64,000 bases of DNA, taken from NCBI RefSeq assembly GCF_001672815.1, contig NZ_LZKK01000325.1, forward strand, positions 124,001 to 188,000. The letters are read 5' to 3'. Of this stretch, positions 43,410 through 52,563 are shown piece after piece. Under the pieces are notes generated by a model. It worked only from the letters and a program-made list of their open reading frames with translations. It did no database searches and was not told where the DNA came from. The position numbers and the translations under genes are program-made. The first letter of the stretch is position 1. Each line of letters opens with the position of its first letter. The DNA is from Mycobacterium sp. E796 (GTDB taxonomy: Bacteria > Actinomycetota > Actinomycetes > Mycobacteriales > Mycobacteriaceae).

Positions 43410-45220
43410 TCGAGATGGCCATCGTCGGGCTCGGCGCATGGGGTCTTTGCGTCCTCGAGCGAACAGTGAACCGGGCCCGGCGGGTTGGGACGCCGGTGCG
43501 GGTGCACGTGGTCGAGCCCGCTCGGCTCGGAGGGGTTTACACCGCTGCGCAGCCCGACTTCCTGGTCCTCAACAACGCCTGCGGTCAGCTCTCCCTCTAC
43601 GCCGCCCCCGACGGGGACGGCCTTCCCCCCTATGCCGTGGGCTTGCACGCGTGGGCGGTGGTCCGCGGCTACCGCTGGGTGGGTTACGAGTGCCGCATCG
43701 GCGCCGGGGGCGACCCCATCCTGCCCACCGACTACCTGCCCCGGCGGCTGATGGGTGAGTACCTGGGCTGGTTCTACGACACGGTGGTGGCCGACGCCCC
43801 ACCCAACCTCGAGATCGTCCGGCACTACGCGGCGGCCGTCGACATCTCGCCGGCCCTCCAGGGACGTGAGGCGGTGCTACTCGAGAACGGCACCACCCTC
43901 ACCGTCGACCACGTGGTGCTGACCTCGGGGCACACCTGGAACGACGAGCCCGGGGCCGCCGGGGGCGTGCGCTACCTGCCGCCCTACCCCGTTGAGCACT
44001 TCGACCAGAGCGCTCCGGCGGGATCCTCGGTGGCAATGGCCGGCATGGGACTGGCCTGCTTCGACGTCCTCACCGCCCTCACCATCGGACGAGGCGGGAC
44101 CTTCGTGGACCGATGCGACCGGGCCGACCGCAAGCGGTACGTGCCCTCGGGCCGGGAGCCGACCATCACCCTCTACTCGCGCTCGGGCGCGCCCTACCTC
44201 GCCAAGGCGGCCCACGGCGTCGACCCTTACGGTCGGTACCAGCCGGTGGTGTGCACCCCCGAGGAGTTCGCGGCGCTGACCAATCCGGGCGGATCGCCGG
44301 TGCGACGGCACGTGGACTTCCGGGCCGAGCTTCTCCCGCTCATCTTCGCCGAGATGCAGGCGCGCTACTACATCCACGCCGCCTTGCTGGCCGGTGGCGA
44401 CGTCGAATCGACCGACGTCCGCGCCGCCCTCCGCCAAGGCTGGGTCGACGGGCACTACGAGAAGGTCGTCGACGGTCTCGAGCCGCGCTACGGGCGCTTC
44501 GATCCGGGCAGCCACCTCTTCGCCGGGTCGGACCGCCACTACACCTCGGCCGGCGACTATCAGGGCCAGGTCTACGACATGATCGAGGCTGACCTCACCG
44601 AGGCCCTGCGACCAGGGGGGAGCCCGGTCAAGGCGGCCCAGGAGGTGCTGCGCATCCTCCGGGATCAGCTGCGTTCGGTCATCGAGTTCGGTGGTCTCTC
44701 CCTCGAGTCCTACGTGGACTTCCAGTCCAACATCCGGCCCCGCATCAACCGCCTAGAGGCTGGCTGTCCACCGATGCGCTCCCAGCAGCTGCTGGCGCTG
44801 CTCGATGCCGGAGTGGTGCGCGTCCCGCTGGGACCGAGCCCGGAGCTGACCGCCCGCCCCGACGGCGTCCGCCTGAGCTCCACGGCCCTCGACGAGCCGA
44901 CGTCCGTGACGGTCGACGGGGTGGTGCGGGGCTATCTCGACCTGCCGTCGCTGGCCCGGTCGAGCTCGCCCCTGCTCAAGCGTCTCTACGCCAAGGGAAG
45001 GCTGACCCAGCTCACCTACGGTGACACGCCCGTGGGCAGCGTGGCCATCAACGAGGACTTCCACCCTTACGACACGGAGGGCCGGCTCCAGCCCAACCTC
45101 TCCTTGCTGGGCGTGCTCACCGAGGGGGTGCGCTACTTCACCCACTACCTGCCCTCACCCCGCAGCCGGCTGCGGGCCGTGTACGACGCGCAGGACTGCG
45201 TCGAGGCCGTGATCGGCTGA
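43406..45220 (+). CDS. FAD/NAD(P)-binding protein, FAD_NAD_binding_9 type
   Basis: 604 residues. AIVGLGAWGLCVLERTV is a Rossmann GxGxxG motif, and LNNACGQLSLYA, VLTSGHTWN and AGMGLACFDV follow the pattern of the FAD-NAD(P)-binding domain found in several natural-product clusters and related to N-hydroxylating flavoproteins. A second nucleotide-binding motif is not clear. The probable role is oxidation of an amine or carbon on the pathway intermediate. ATG 43406 overlaps the previous stop. Codon use is extremely G/C-ending. Confidence 0.75.
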   Translation: MIEMAIVGLGAWGLCVLERTVNRARRVGTPVRVHVVEPARLGGVYTAAQPDFLVLNNACGQLSLYAAPDGDGLPPYAVGLHAWAVVRGYRWVGYECRIGAGGDPILPTDYLPRRLMGEYLGWFYDTVVADAPPNLEIVRHYAAAVDISPALQGREAVLLENGTTLTVDHVVLTSGHTWNDEPGAAGGVRYLPPYPVEHFDQSAPAGSSVAMAGMGLACFDVLTALTIGRGGTFVDRCDRADRKRYVPSGREPTITLYSRSGAPYLAKAAHGVDPYGRYQPVVCTPEEFAALTNPGGSPVRRHVDFRAELLPLIFAEMQARYYIHAALLAGGDVESTDVRAALRQGWVDGHYEKVVDGLEPRYGRFDPGSHLFAGSDRHYTSAGDYQGQVYDMIEADLTEALRPGGSPVKAAQEVLRILRDQLRSVIEFGGLSLESYVDFQSNIRPRINRLEAGCPPMRSQQLLALLDAGVVRVPLGPSPELTARPDGVRLSSTALDEPTSVTVDGVVRGYLDLPSLARSSSPLLKRLYAKGRLTQLTYGDTPVGSVAINEDFHPYDTEGRLQPNLSLLGVLTEGVRYFTHYLPSPRSRLRAVYDAQDCVEAVIG

Positions 45221-45224
45221 GCAC

Positions 45225-46499
45225 ATGACGGATTCCCCGACCGGACGACCGCGGCCGCTGGTGGCGGTCGGCTACGGGCCGCGTTGCGTCCCCGTGATGC
45301 AGCTGGCCGAAGCGGCCGCCGGCCTGTGCGACCTGCTGTGGCTGATCGACACCGCGGTGCCCGGGATGGGCGAGATGGTCGACCTGCTCAACCGGTTCGG
45401 CCCCGTCGTCGACCTGGAGGGCATGAGCGCGGAGCAGGCGGTCAAGATTCTGGGCGACTGGGAGCCCGGCGGCATGACCACCTACCTCGACGCCGGCATG
45501 GTCGAACTGGCCCATGTGGCCGAGGGGCTCGGCCTCCCCTTCCACAGCCCGGCCACCGCCGCCGCCCTCACCGACAAGGCCCGCCAGCGCCGGGCCCTGG
45601 CCGACGCCGGCGTCGAGATCCCCCCGTGCCACCTCATCCGCCCCGACCAGTCCGAGCGCGAGCTGCGGGCGGTCGAGGACCAGGTGGGGTGGCCCGCCGT
45701 CCTCAAACCCCGCTCGGCTCAGGGCAGCCGCTGCACCTTCCTGGCCCGCGACGGCGCCGAACTCGAGAAGCTGCTGAATGCGCTCGGCCCGGGCCGCCGC
45801 GACATGGTGCTCGAGGGTTATCTGGCCGACGATCCGGCCCGGGCGGGCGGCCCCTACGCCGGCTACGTCTCGGTCGAGAGCGTGGTGGCCGACGGCGTCG
45901 TCAGCCACCTGGCCCTGACCGGCCGCTTCCCGCCGGCCGAGAACTTCCGCGAGACGGGGTTCTTCATCCCCGCCGCGCTCGACGCGGGGAGTCGTTCGGC
46001 CGTCCTGGACCTCGCCACCCGCGCCATCGACGCCCTCGGGGTACGCACCGGGTGCCTGCACACCGAGGTCAAGTTCACCCCCGACGGCCCCCGCATCATC
46101 GAGGTCAACGGGCGGCTGGGCGGCGGTGTGCCCGAGATGCTCAAGCGCGCCGCCGGCATCAGCCTGCTCGACCTCACCCTGCGGGTGGCCCTGGGCGAGC
46201 CGGTCTCCATCCAGGGCCCGGTGGCCACCGAGCGCATCGGCTACCGCTTCTTCCTCCAGCCGCCGACCGTCTCGGCCACCGTGACGTCCATCGAGGGCAT
46301 CAACGACTTCAGCGACCAAGCCGGAGTGGACACGGTGAGCGTCCACCAGCGCCCGGGCGCCTCACTCGACTGGCGGGACGGCTCCGGCAACCACATCGTC
46401 GCGGTGGTCGGCTCGGCCGACGACGAGGAGCAGTTGCAGGCGGCCTACCGGCTCCTCCACCAGGAGGTCACCGTCACCTACACCGATGTCAGGCATTGA
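45225..46499 (+). CDS. ATP-grasp carboxylate-amine ligase
   Basis: 424 residues. The N-terminal pre-ATP-grasp Rossmann domain is followed by GWPAVLKPRSAQGSR (ATP-binding lysine), then LEGYL and the IIEVNGRLGGG metal-binding loop with the Glu-x-Asn pair. This is the arrangement of ATP-grasp amino-acid and dipeptide ligases. It would join a carboxylate to an amino group by an acyl phosphate, for example linking two amino acids. It starts four bases after the flavoprotein stop and is followed by the MetA-type gene after five bases. Confidence 0.87.
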   Translation: MTDSPTGRPRPLVAVGYGPRCVPVMQLAEAAAGLCDLLWLIDTAVPGMGEMVDLLNRFGPVVDLEGMSAEQAVKILGDWEPGGMTTYLDAGMVELAHVAEGLGLPFHSPATAAALTDKARQRRALADAGVEIPPCHLIRPDQSERELRAVEDQVGWPAVLKPRSAQGSRCTFLARDGAELEKLLNALGPGRRDMVLEGYLADDPARAGGPYAGYVSVESVVADGVVSHLALTGRFPPAENFRETGFFIPAALDAGSRSAVLDLATRAIDALGVRTGCLHTEVKFTPDGPRIIEVNGRLGGGVPEMLKRAAGISLLDLTLRVALGEPVSIQGPVATERIGYRFFLQPPTVSATVTSIEGINDFSDQAGVDTVSVHQRPGASLDWRDGSGNHIVAVVGSADDEEQLQAAYRLLHQEVTVTYTDVRH

Positions 46500-46504
46500 C
46501 GGCG

Positions 46505-47452
46505 ATGGGCGTTCAACTGGCAGGGGCCCTCGATCCGACCGACCGGATCGAGGGACCGGCGCGGTGGACGTGCGCCCTGGTCAACAACATGCCGGATGCC
46601 GCCTTCGGCGCCACCGAGCGCCAATTCGTGGGGCTGCTGGGCGCCGGGTCCGGGTCTGACACGGTCGCCGTCACCCGTCACACCATGGTCGGGGTGCCGC
46701 GGGGGGAGCGGATCCGCGCCCGCATCGCCGCCGATTACCGTCCCCTCGAGGACATCATTTCGAACCCCCCCGACCTGCTGATCGTGACCGGCTCCAATCC
46801 GATCGAGTCCCGCATCGAGGACGAGCCCTACTGGTCCGATCTGCACGGCCTGCTGAAGTGGGGGAGCGAGAACGTGCCGGCCATGGTGCTGTCCTGCCTG
46901 TCGGCCCATGCCGCCCTGGCAGTCTTCGACGGCATCGAACGGACCACCCTGCCGGTCAAGTGCACGGGCGTCTTCGCCCAGGAGGCCGACCGGTCCCACT
47001 TCCTGGCAGCCGGCTTGGACGGTCCTCTTGTCGTGCCCCATTCCCGCCTCAACGCCGTGCCCGCCGAAACGGTGGCGACCGCCGGCTACGCGGTGGCACT
47101 GCAGTCGGCCGAGGTGGGGTGGAGCGTGGTCACCAAGACGGTGGGGATTTCCCAGGTGGTGCTGTTTCAGGCGCATCCCGAGTACGACCCGTCGAGCCTG
47201 GTGCGCGAGTACGCTCGGGACGTGCGGCGCTACGCCGCCCGCGAGCACGACGAATTGCCCTGCCTCCCAAGGGATTGCGTGACCGGACCGGACTGGGATG
47301 GTCTTCGCCGGCTGCACGAGCGGGTGGTGGGTGGCGAACGGGACCCGGCGCTGGTGGCCGCATTCCCCTTCGACGAGATCGGCGCCCGCGCCCCATGGCG
47401 GTGGCGGGGCGCGGCCCTGTGTATGTACGCCAACCTGTTGGCGACGATCTGA
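46505..47452 (+). CDS. MetA-type homoserine O-acyltransferase
   Basis: 315 residues of the MetA (glutamine-amidotransferase-like) family, length close to E. coli MetA (309). NNMPDAAFGATERQF is the signature, LSCLSAHAAL carries the acyl-accepting Cys131, and FQAHPEYD gives His224 and Glu226. The Cys-His spacing of 93 equals that of E. coli MetA (142/235). Mycobacterial methionine synthesis uses the unrelated MetX type, so this copy probably serves the cluster, activating homoserine or an analogue for the next enzyme. Confidence 0.87.
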   Translation: MGVQLAGALDPTDRIEGPARWTCALVNNMPDAAFGATERQFVGLLGAGSGSDTVAVTRHTMVGVPRGERIRARIAADYRPLEDIISNPPDLLIVTGSNPIESRIEDEPYWSDLHGLLKWGSENVPAMVLSCLSAHAALAVFDGIERTTLPVKCTGVFAQEADRSHFLAAGLDGPLVVPHSRLNAVPAETVATAGYAVALQSAEVGWSVVTKTVGISQVVLFQAHPEYDPSSLVREYARDVRRYAAREHDELPCLPRDCVTGPDWDGLRRLHERVVGGERDPALVAAFPFDEIGARAPWRWRGAALCMYANLLATI

Positions 47453-47470
47453 GAAGAGGAGCGCCTCAGG

Positions 47471-48748
47471 ATGCACGACGAAACCATCGCAATCCACGGC
47501 GGCTACACCCCCGACGGGACGCGGGCCGTAGCCGTCCCCATCTACCAAACGGTCGCCCACGACTTCATCAGCGCCGACCACGCGGGTGCCGTGCTCGACC
47601 TAGAGACGCCGGGCTTCCACTACAACCGGCTCAACAACCCGACACTCGACGTCCTCGAGCAGCGCATCTGCGCCCTGGAAGGGGGGACGGCGGCCCTGGC
47701 GGTGGCTTCGGGCATGGCCGCCGTCAGCTACGCCATCCTGACGGTGGCCACTGCCGGCTCGAACATCGTCGTCGCCCCCCAGCTCTACGGGGCCACCTTC
47801 ACCTACTTCGCCCACGTGCTGCCCACCCTGGGCATCAAGGCCCGCTTCGCCGCCGATGACCGGGCGGAGTCGATCGCCCGCCTCATCGACGACGACACCC
47901 GCGCCGTTTTCTGCGAGACCATCGGCAACCCGGCAGGCAACATCGTCGACCTCGAGGCCGTGGCCGCCGTGGCGCACGCGGCGGGCGTGCCGTTCATCGT
48001 GGACAACACGGTGGCCACGCCGCTCGTGCTCAAGCCCTTCGAGCACGGGGCCGATGTGGTCGTCCACTCGCTGACCAAGTTCGTCGGCGGCCACGGCACC
48101 ACCCTCGGCGGGGCCATCGTGGACGGCGGCCGGTTCCCGTGGGCCGACCATCCCCACCGCTTCCCCCTGTTCAACCGTCCCGAGCCCGCATTTCACGGCG
48201 TCGTCTTCGCCCGCGACTTCCCCGACCGGCCGTTCGCCGTGCGGGCCCGCTCCATCCAGCTGCGCAACAGCGGCGCCACCCTGTCGCCCTTCAACGCGTT
48301 CATGCTGCTGCAGGGCCTCGAGACGATGGCCGTGCGGCTCGAGCGCCACGAAGCCAACGCGCGGGCCGTGGCCGACTATCTGGCCGCCGACGACCGCGTG
48401 GCCTGGGTGAGCTTCGCCGGCTTCCCCGACCATCCCTACCACCACCTCGTCGGGCGCTACCTGCACGGGCGCGTGCCGTCCATCGTCACCTTCGGGGCCG
48501 AGGGCGGCTACGAGGCGGGACTGGCCTTCTTCGATGCCCTCCAGCTCGTCAAGCGGCTGCTCAATCTGGGCGACGCCAAGACCCTGGCCATCCATCCGGC
48601 CTCGACCACGCACCGCCAGTTGTCCGAGGCGGAACTGGTCAAGGCCGGCATCCGGCCGGAGACGATCCGCCTGTCCATCGGGATCGAGCACATCGACGAC
48701 ATCATCGCCGACATCGATCAGGCGCTGGACAAGGCTATGGCCGGCTGA
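47471..48748 (+). CDS. O-acetyl-/O-succinylhomoserine sulfhydrylase-like PLP enzyme (MetY type)
   Basis: 425 residues of the Cys/Met-metabolism PLP family. TIAIHGGYTPD, the YNRLNNPT loop, ETIGNPAGN and HSLTKFVGGHGT with Schiff-base Lys203 are all MetY-like. It would replace the acyl group made by the MetA-type enzyme with sulfide or another nucleophile. GAAGAGGAGC precedes the ATG. The stop abuts the stop of the convergent PaaK-like gene, so no terminator space exists between them. Confidence 0.88.
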   Translation: MHDETIAIHGGYTPDGTRAVAVPIYQTVAHDFISADHAGAVLDLETPGFHYNRLNNPTLDVLEQRICALEGGTAALAVASGMAAVSYAILTVATAGSNIVVAPQLYGATFTYFAHVLPTLGIKARFAADDRAESIARLIDDDTRAVFCETIGNPAGNIVDLEAVAAVAHAAGVPFIVDNTVATPLVLKPFEHGADVVVHSLTKFVGGHGTTLGGAIVDGGRFPWADHPHRFPLFNRPEPAFHGVVFARDFPDRPFAVRARSIQLRNSGATLSPFNAFMLLQGLETMAVRLERHEANARAVADYLAADDRVAWVSFAGFPDHPYHHLVGRYLHGRVPSIVTFGAEGGYEAGLAFFDALQLVKRLLNLGDAKTLAIHPASTTHRQLSEAELVKAGIRPETIRLSIGIEHIDDIIADIDQALDKAMAG

Positions 48749-50137
48749 TCAGCTGGGGTCGAACTGCCGGCACTTGCCCCTCGACAGCCGCTCGATGAAT
48801 TCCACCTCGCGTACGCGGACATCCGAGGCCGGGCCGCCGTGCCGGCGGAGCACGTCGACCAGGTCGGTCTGCAGGCGCTGCAGGTCGGCGGAGCCGTCGG
48901 TCACCACCGACACGTCGAGACCCTGCTGCGCCTTGCCGATGAAGAAGTTGGCGACACCGGGGGTGGCCACGACGGCTTGCTCGAGTGCGGCGCGCGGCAC
49001 CCGGGCACCGCCCTCGTACTCGTAGGCGCCGTTGATCCGGCCGTTGACGGAGAGGATGCGGCGATGGGCGCACCCGCACGGACAGGGTTCGTCGGACATC
49101 GTCACGGCGTCGACCATGTCGTAGCGGATCAGCGGTTGGTCTAGGTTGAACAGGTTGGTCAGCAGCATCCGATCCGCGGGCTGCCCGAATGGCACGACGT
49201 TGCCGTCCGCATCCGCCGGTTCGAGAATGACCAGGTCGTCCGCGACGTGCATGCCCTCTCCGACGCCGCACGGAAAGGCGTAGGTCCCCTCCGAGCAGCC
49301 CCAGAACTCGGAGGCCTCGATCCCCCACGCGGCCCGAACCGCCTCTCGCACCGGCGGAGTGCAGAGCTCCCCGGCGACGCTCACCCAGGTCGGTTGGATG
49401 GTGAGCCGCCCTTTCATCGCCTCCAGGGCCAGCTCGCGGATGAGGCTCGGCCACCCTTGCAGCGCCTGCACCGCGGGACGGGCCTTGTTGAGGCGGTCGA
49501 CGATCTGGTCCAGGGGCAGCGTGGCATCGCAGCAGTGGGAGGTGGGTCCGCCGCTCTCAAAGGTGCTGAAGGCGTAGAAGATCCCGGATTCGTGCTTGGG
49601 GCTGCAACTGAAGCACTGCGCCAGCACTGCGTCGGGGTCCTCGCCGCGTCGCCCGGTCCAGCGCGAGCCTTGCATCACGAAGGTGACGAACGCGTCCCAG
49701 CCGTAGACGTGGAGTGACGGGGCTTGGACATACCCCGACGTGATGATCGCCCGGTACTGGCCGTCGAGGTAGCCGTCCCCGCTCAACTCATCGAGGTGCT
49801 GCGCGACCCGCGCACGTGTCAATCCGGGGACGGTGACCAGCCGGTCGAACTCGTCCATCATTTCGGCTTTGGTCAGGATCGGCAGCGAGGGGAGGTCGGC
49901 CTCGGTGAAATTCGCCAGATCGTGCCCCGCCAATCGTTCCCCCCAGAACGGCGAATGTTCGGCGGCGTACACGAGTAGCTCTCGAAGCCGCCGTTCGCGC
50001 TCTGCGGCGAGCCGCCCGGCGTCCCAGCGCAGCCGGCGGACGCCCTGCAGGTACGTATCTTGCAATTGGGCGCGCTGGCGGCGGACCAGCTGTTCGTACG
50101 TTTCCCCCGAGGCCGCGCCAGTTGCCCTCGCCTCCAC
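48749..50137 (-). CDS. PaaK-like (phenylacetate-CoA ligase family) protein with degenerate P-loop
   Basis: 462 residues of the PaaK/CapK branch of ANL enzymes. GCSEGTYAFPCG and LRYDM-type segments and the CPCGCAHRR C-terminal region fit the family. The phosphate-binding loop, normally SSGTTGKP, reads ITSGYVQAP, so classical adenylation is doubtful; it may transfer an already activated group or bind a carrier protein. The GTG start has no ribosome-binding site but lies six bases after TACGAT, suggesting a leaderless transcript. Confidence 0.78.
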   Translation of the reverse strand: MEARATGAASGETYEQLVRRQRAQLQDTYLQGVRRLRWDAGRLAAERERRLRELLVYAAEHSPFWGERLAGHDLANFTEADLPSLPILTKAEMMDEFDRLVTVPGLTRARVAQHLDELSGDGYLDGQYRAIITSGYVQAPSLHVYGWDAFVTFVMQGSRWTGRRGEDPDAVLAQCFSCSPKHESGIFYAFSTFESGGPTSHCCDATLPLDQIVDRLNKARPAVQALQGWPSLIRELALEAMKGRLTIQPTWVSVAGELCTPPVREAVRAAWGIEASEFWGCSEGTYAFPCGVGEGMHVADDLVILEPADADGNVVPFGQPADRMLLTNLFNLDQPLIRYDMVDAVTMSDEPCPCGCAHRRILSVNGRINGAYEYEGGARVPRAALEQAVVATPGVANFFIGKAQQGLDVSVVTDGSADLQRLQTDLVDVLRRHGGPASDVRVREVEFIERLSRGKCRQFDPS

Positions 50138-50143
50138 GCGGCG

Positions 50144-50149
50144 ATCGTA
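50144..50149 (-). promoter_or_regulatory. -10 element for a leaderless PaaK-like transcript
   Basis: TACGAT on the minus strand (TANNNT), then six bases, then the GTG start at 50137. This spacing puts the transcript start on the start codon itself. Confidence 0.45.
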
Positions 50150-50214
50150 GCCCAGACGCCGGGTTCTAATACCGTAGTCAGGCCATTTCCATGTAAACGA
50201 CTTGCAAAGACCGC

Positions 50215-51759
50215 TCAGCCCCCGGTATTCGGCGGAGACAGGCCGGCCTCCTTCAGCAGCCGTCGCTCGTCCACCTTGCTGGACGACGTCAACGGCAGGT
50301 CGGCCACCAAGACGAATTGATCGGGCAGCATCGTTTCCGGGAGCCGTTCGCTGGCGGCCGAACGGACGGCGACCGGGGTGAGTTCGCCGTCCGGCACCAC
50401 GAACGCGACCACTCCCAGGTCCCCCTGCAGGTCGAAGGTCGTGCACGCCGCCGATGCCACCCCGTTCAGGCCACCGAGCGCCTCGGTCACCTCGACCAGG
50501 GACAACCGCACGCCATGCCGCTTGATCACGCGGTCGGAACGCCCCATATATATGTAGTTGCCCCGGTCGTCGCGGAAGGCGAGGTCACCGGTGCGGTAGA
50601 CGGTGGTTCCCTCGACGACGTCCGTCCGCAGCACCGCCGCGCTCAGCACCGGGTCGTTCAAGTATCCCGCCATGAGCTGCAGCCCGCCGATGTACAGCTC
50701 GCCGACCGCTCCGGTGCGATCGATCAGGCCGCCGCGCTCGTCAACGAGGTGGAACGAGCTCCCGGTGTGCGGATGGCCGATCGGTACCGGTCCCGCGTCG
50801 AGCAACTCGGGTGTCAGCTCGAGATGTGCGACGGCGATCGTCGTCTCGGTCGGGCCGTACCGGTTCACCACCCGCAGTCCCGGGCTGGCGGCCCATACCG
50901 CCCTGATGTCGGCGCTGGACGGCGCCTCGCCGCCCAAGGCGATCACCCTGAGCGCGGTGTCGGCCAGCCGATCGAGCCGGCCGCTTGCCCGGAGCAAGCG
51001 GAGGTAGCTGGGGGAGAAGCTGGTCGCCGTGATGCCCTCGTCGGCGACGATCGAAAAGAACCTGCGGGGGAACAGCAGGGCCTCGCGGTCGGGAATGACG
51101 AGTGGGACGCCCCGCACGAGCGGGGGAAACATGGCGGAGAACGACCCGTCGAAGTGCACGGGTGAAACGCACAGGCACCGGTCGTCCGCGCTGAGTCCCA
51201 CGGCGTCGGCGCACGCCTGGACTGCGGTGTAGAAGGCCCCCGGGGGGATTTGGACTCCCTTGGGGAGGCCGGTCGTCCCCGACGTATAGATGATGTAGGA
51301 GATCGGGCCCGTGACCGGTGCTGGCGTGCGCCCGTCCCCGGCGCTCAGCTCCGAAAGGGAGGTCCACGGGGTGCCGGCCGGAAGTCCCCCCGGGGGCGCC
51401 GTTTGGTCAGGGCCCGCGGTGATCACCTGCGCGGGTTGGCAGTCGGTGACGATCTGCTCGCGGCGGATGTCCGGGTCGGTGATGGCCAGCGGCACGAACG
51501 TGACCCCGGCCCATAGGCAGCCCAGCGCCGCCACCACGAAGTCCGCCGAGTTACCGATCAGCAGGGCGACCCGATCCCCGGGCTCGACGCCTTTCCGGAG
51601 CAGGCCGGCGGCGACCGCCCCGGCCGCGGCGCGCAATTCGCCCCGGGTCAACGCGCGGTCCAGGTCCTTGACGGCGGGCAGATCCGGGGCCCGTTCGGCG
51701 TGGTCCAGCACCGCACCGAGCACGTCGCGTCCTGTCACGCCTTCTCGCGGCTGCTGCAC
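50215..51759 (-). CDS. stand-alone NRPS-type adenylation domain
   Basis: 514 residues. IIYTSGTTGLPKG (A3), FDGSF (A4, with the aspartate that binds an amino group), NRYGPTETT (A5), YRTGD (A7), GRSDRVIKRHG (A8) and SSKVDERRL with the catalytic lysine (A10) are all present. It should activate an amino acid as an acyl adenylate. There is no carrier domain attached, so it presumably loads the free carrier protein encoded at 54192. GTG start. The PaaK-like gene follows 77 bp downstream on the same strand. Confidence 0.88.
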   Translation of the reverse strand: MQQPREGVTGRDVLGAVLDHAERAPDLPAVKDLDRALTRGELRAAAGAVAAGLLRKGVEPGDRVALLIGNSADFVVAALGCLWAGVTFVPLAITDPDIRREQIVTDCQPAQVITAGPDQTAPPGGLPAGTPWTSLSELSAGDGRTPAPVTGPISYIIYTSGTTGLPKGVQIPPGAFYTAVQACADAVGLSADDRCLCVSPVHFDGSFSAMFPPLVRGVPLVIPDREALLFPRRFFSIVADEGITATSFSPSYLRLLRASGRLDRLADTALRVIALGGEAPSSADIRAVWAASPGLRVVNRYGPTETTIAVAHLELTPELLDAGPVPIGHPHTGSSFHLVDERGGLIDRTGAVGELYIGGLQLMAGYLNDPVLSAAVLRTDVVEGTTVYRTGDLAFRDDRGNYIYMGRSDRVIKRHGVRLSLVEVTEALGGLNGVASAACTTFDLQGDLGVVAFVVPDGELTPVAVRSAASERLPETMLPDQFVLVADLPLTSSSKVDERRLLKEAGLSPPNTGG

Positions 51760-51866
51760 GCTCGCTATTCTCGCGCACCCGCGCAGGTCACGAAGGATGA
51801 CACGAAAACTCCTCTCTTCCAGCCGTGCTCGGCTTCCGCGGCCGCAAATTGCCGCAATGTGTCAAT

Positions 51867-52547
51867 ATGAACGACGTGAGCGTCCGCACGATCGCTCGTT
51901 TCCTCGGCGCCGCGCTTCTGACCACCTGCGCGGTGCCAAATGCCGCGATCAGCATGCCTTCGATCGCCGCTGCGGCGCCATGCCCAGACATCGAGGTGGT
52001 GTTTGCTCGCGGCAGCGATGACCCACCCGGGCTCGGCGTGATCGGGCAGACGTTCGTCGATTCGCTGCGTCCGCAGCTCGTCGGGAAATCCGTCGCGGTG
52101 TACGCGGTCGACTACCCCGCGACCAGCAAGAGCAGCGAGTTGGCCAGCTCCGCGTCCGCGGGCGCCAAAGATGCGAGCGCCTACGTCCAGTCCACGGCGG
52201 CGAACTGTTCGGACACCAGGATGGTGCTCGGTGGATACTCTCTGGGCGCGGCCGTGATAGACCTCATCACCGCGGCGGGTGCGCCGCCCGCGGGCTTCGT
52301 TCCCGCGCCGATGCCGCCGGAGGTGGCTCGCCACGTTGCCGCGGTCGCCGTCTTCGGAAATCCGTGGGATAAATCGCTGCGAGCACCGCTGACCGCGATC
52401 AGCCCGTTGTATGGGGCGAAGACCATCGACCTGTGCAACACCGGGGATCCGATCTGCTCCGACGGCACGGATTCGTCGGCGCACGTCGGCTATGTGCAAT
52501 CCGGGATGGTCGCTCAGGCTGCGAACTTCGTCGCTGGGCGGATCTAG
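51867..52547 (+). CDS. secreted cutinase-family esterase
   Basis: 226 residues. A Sec signal peptide (about 1-36, ending AAAAP) precedes the cutinase fold: CPDIEVVFARGSDDPPG, GGYSLGAAV with Ser125, DPICSDG with the Asp between cysteines, and HVGY with the His. It is a mycobacterial cutinase-like protein, probably a lipase or esterase exported to the envelope. ATG 51867 gives the best signal peptide; GTG 51876 is possible. Divergent from the adenylation gene by 107 bp. Confidence 0.9.
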   Translation: MNDVSVRTIARFLGAALLTTCAVPNAAISMPSIAAAAPCPDIEVVFARGSDDPPGLGVIGQTFVDSLRPQLVGKSVAVYAVDYPATSKSSELASSASAGAKDASAYVQSTAANCSDTRMVLGGYSLGAAVIDLITAAGAPPAGFVPAPMPPEVARHVAAVAVFGNPWDKSLRAPLTAISPLYGAKTIDLCNTGDPICSDGTDSSAHVGYVQSGMVAQAANFVAGRI

Positions 52548-52563
52548 CCGGCCGGCGGGCCTT

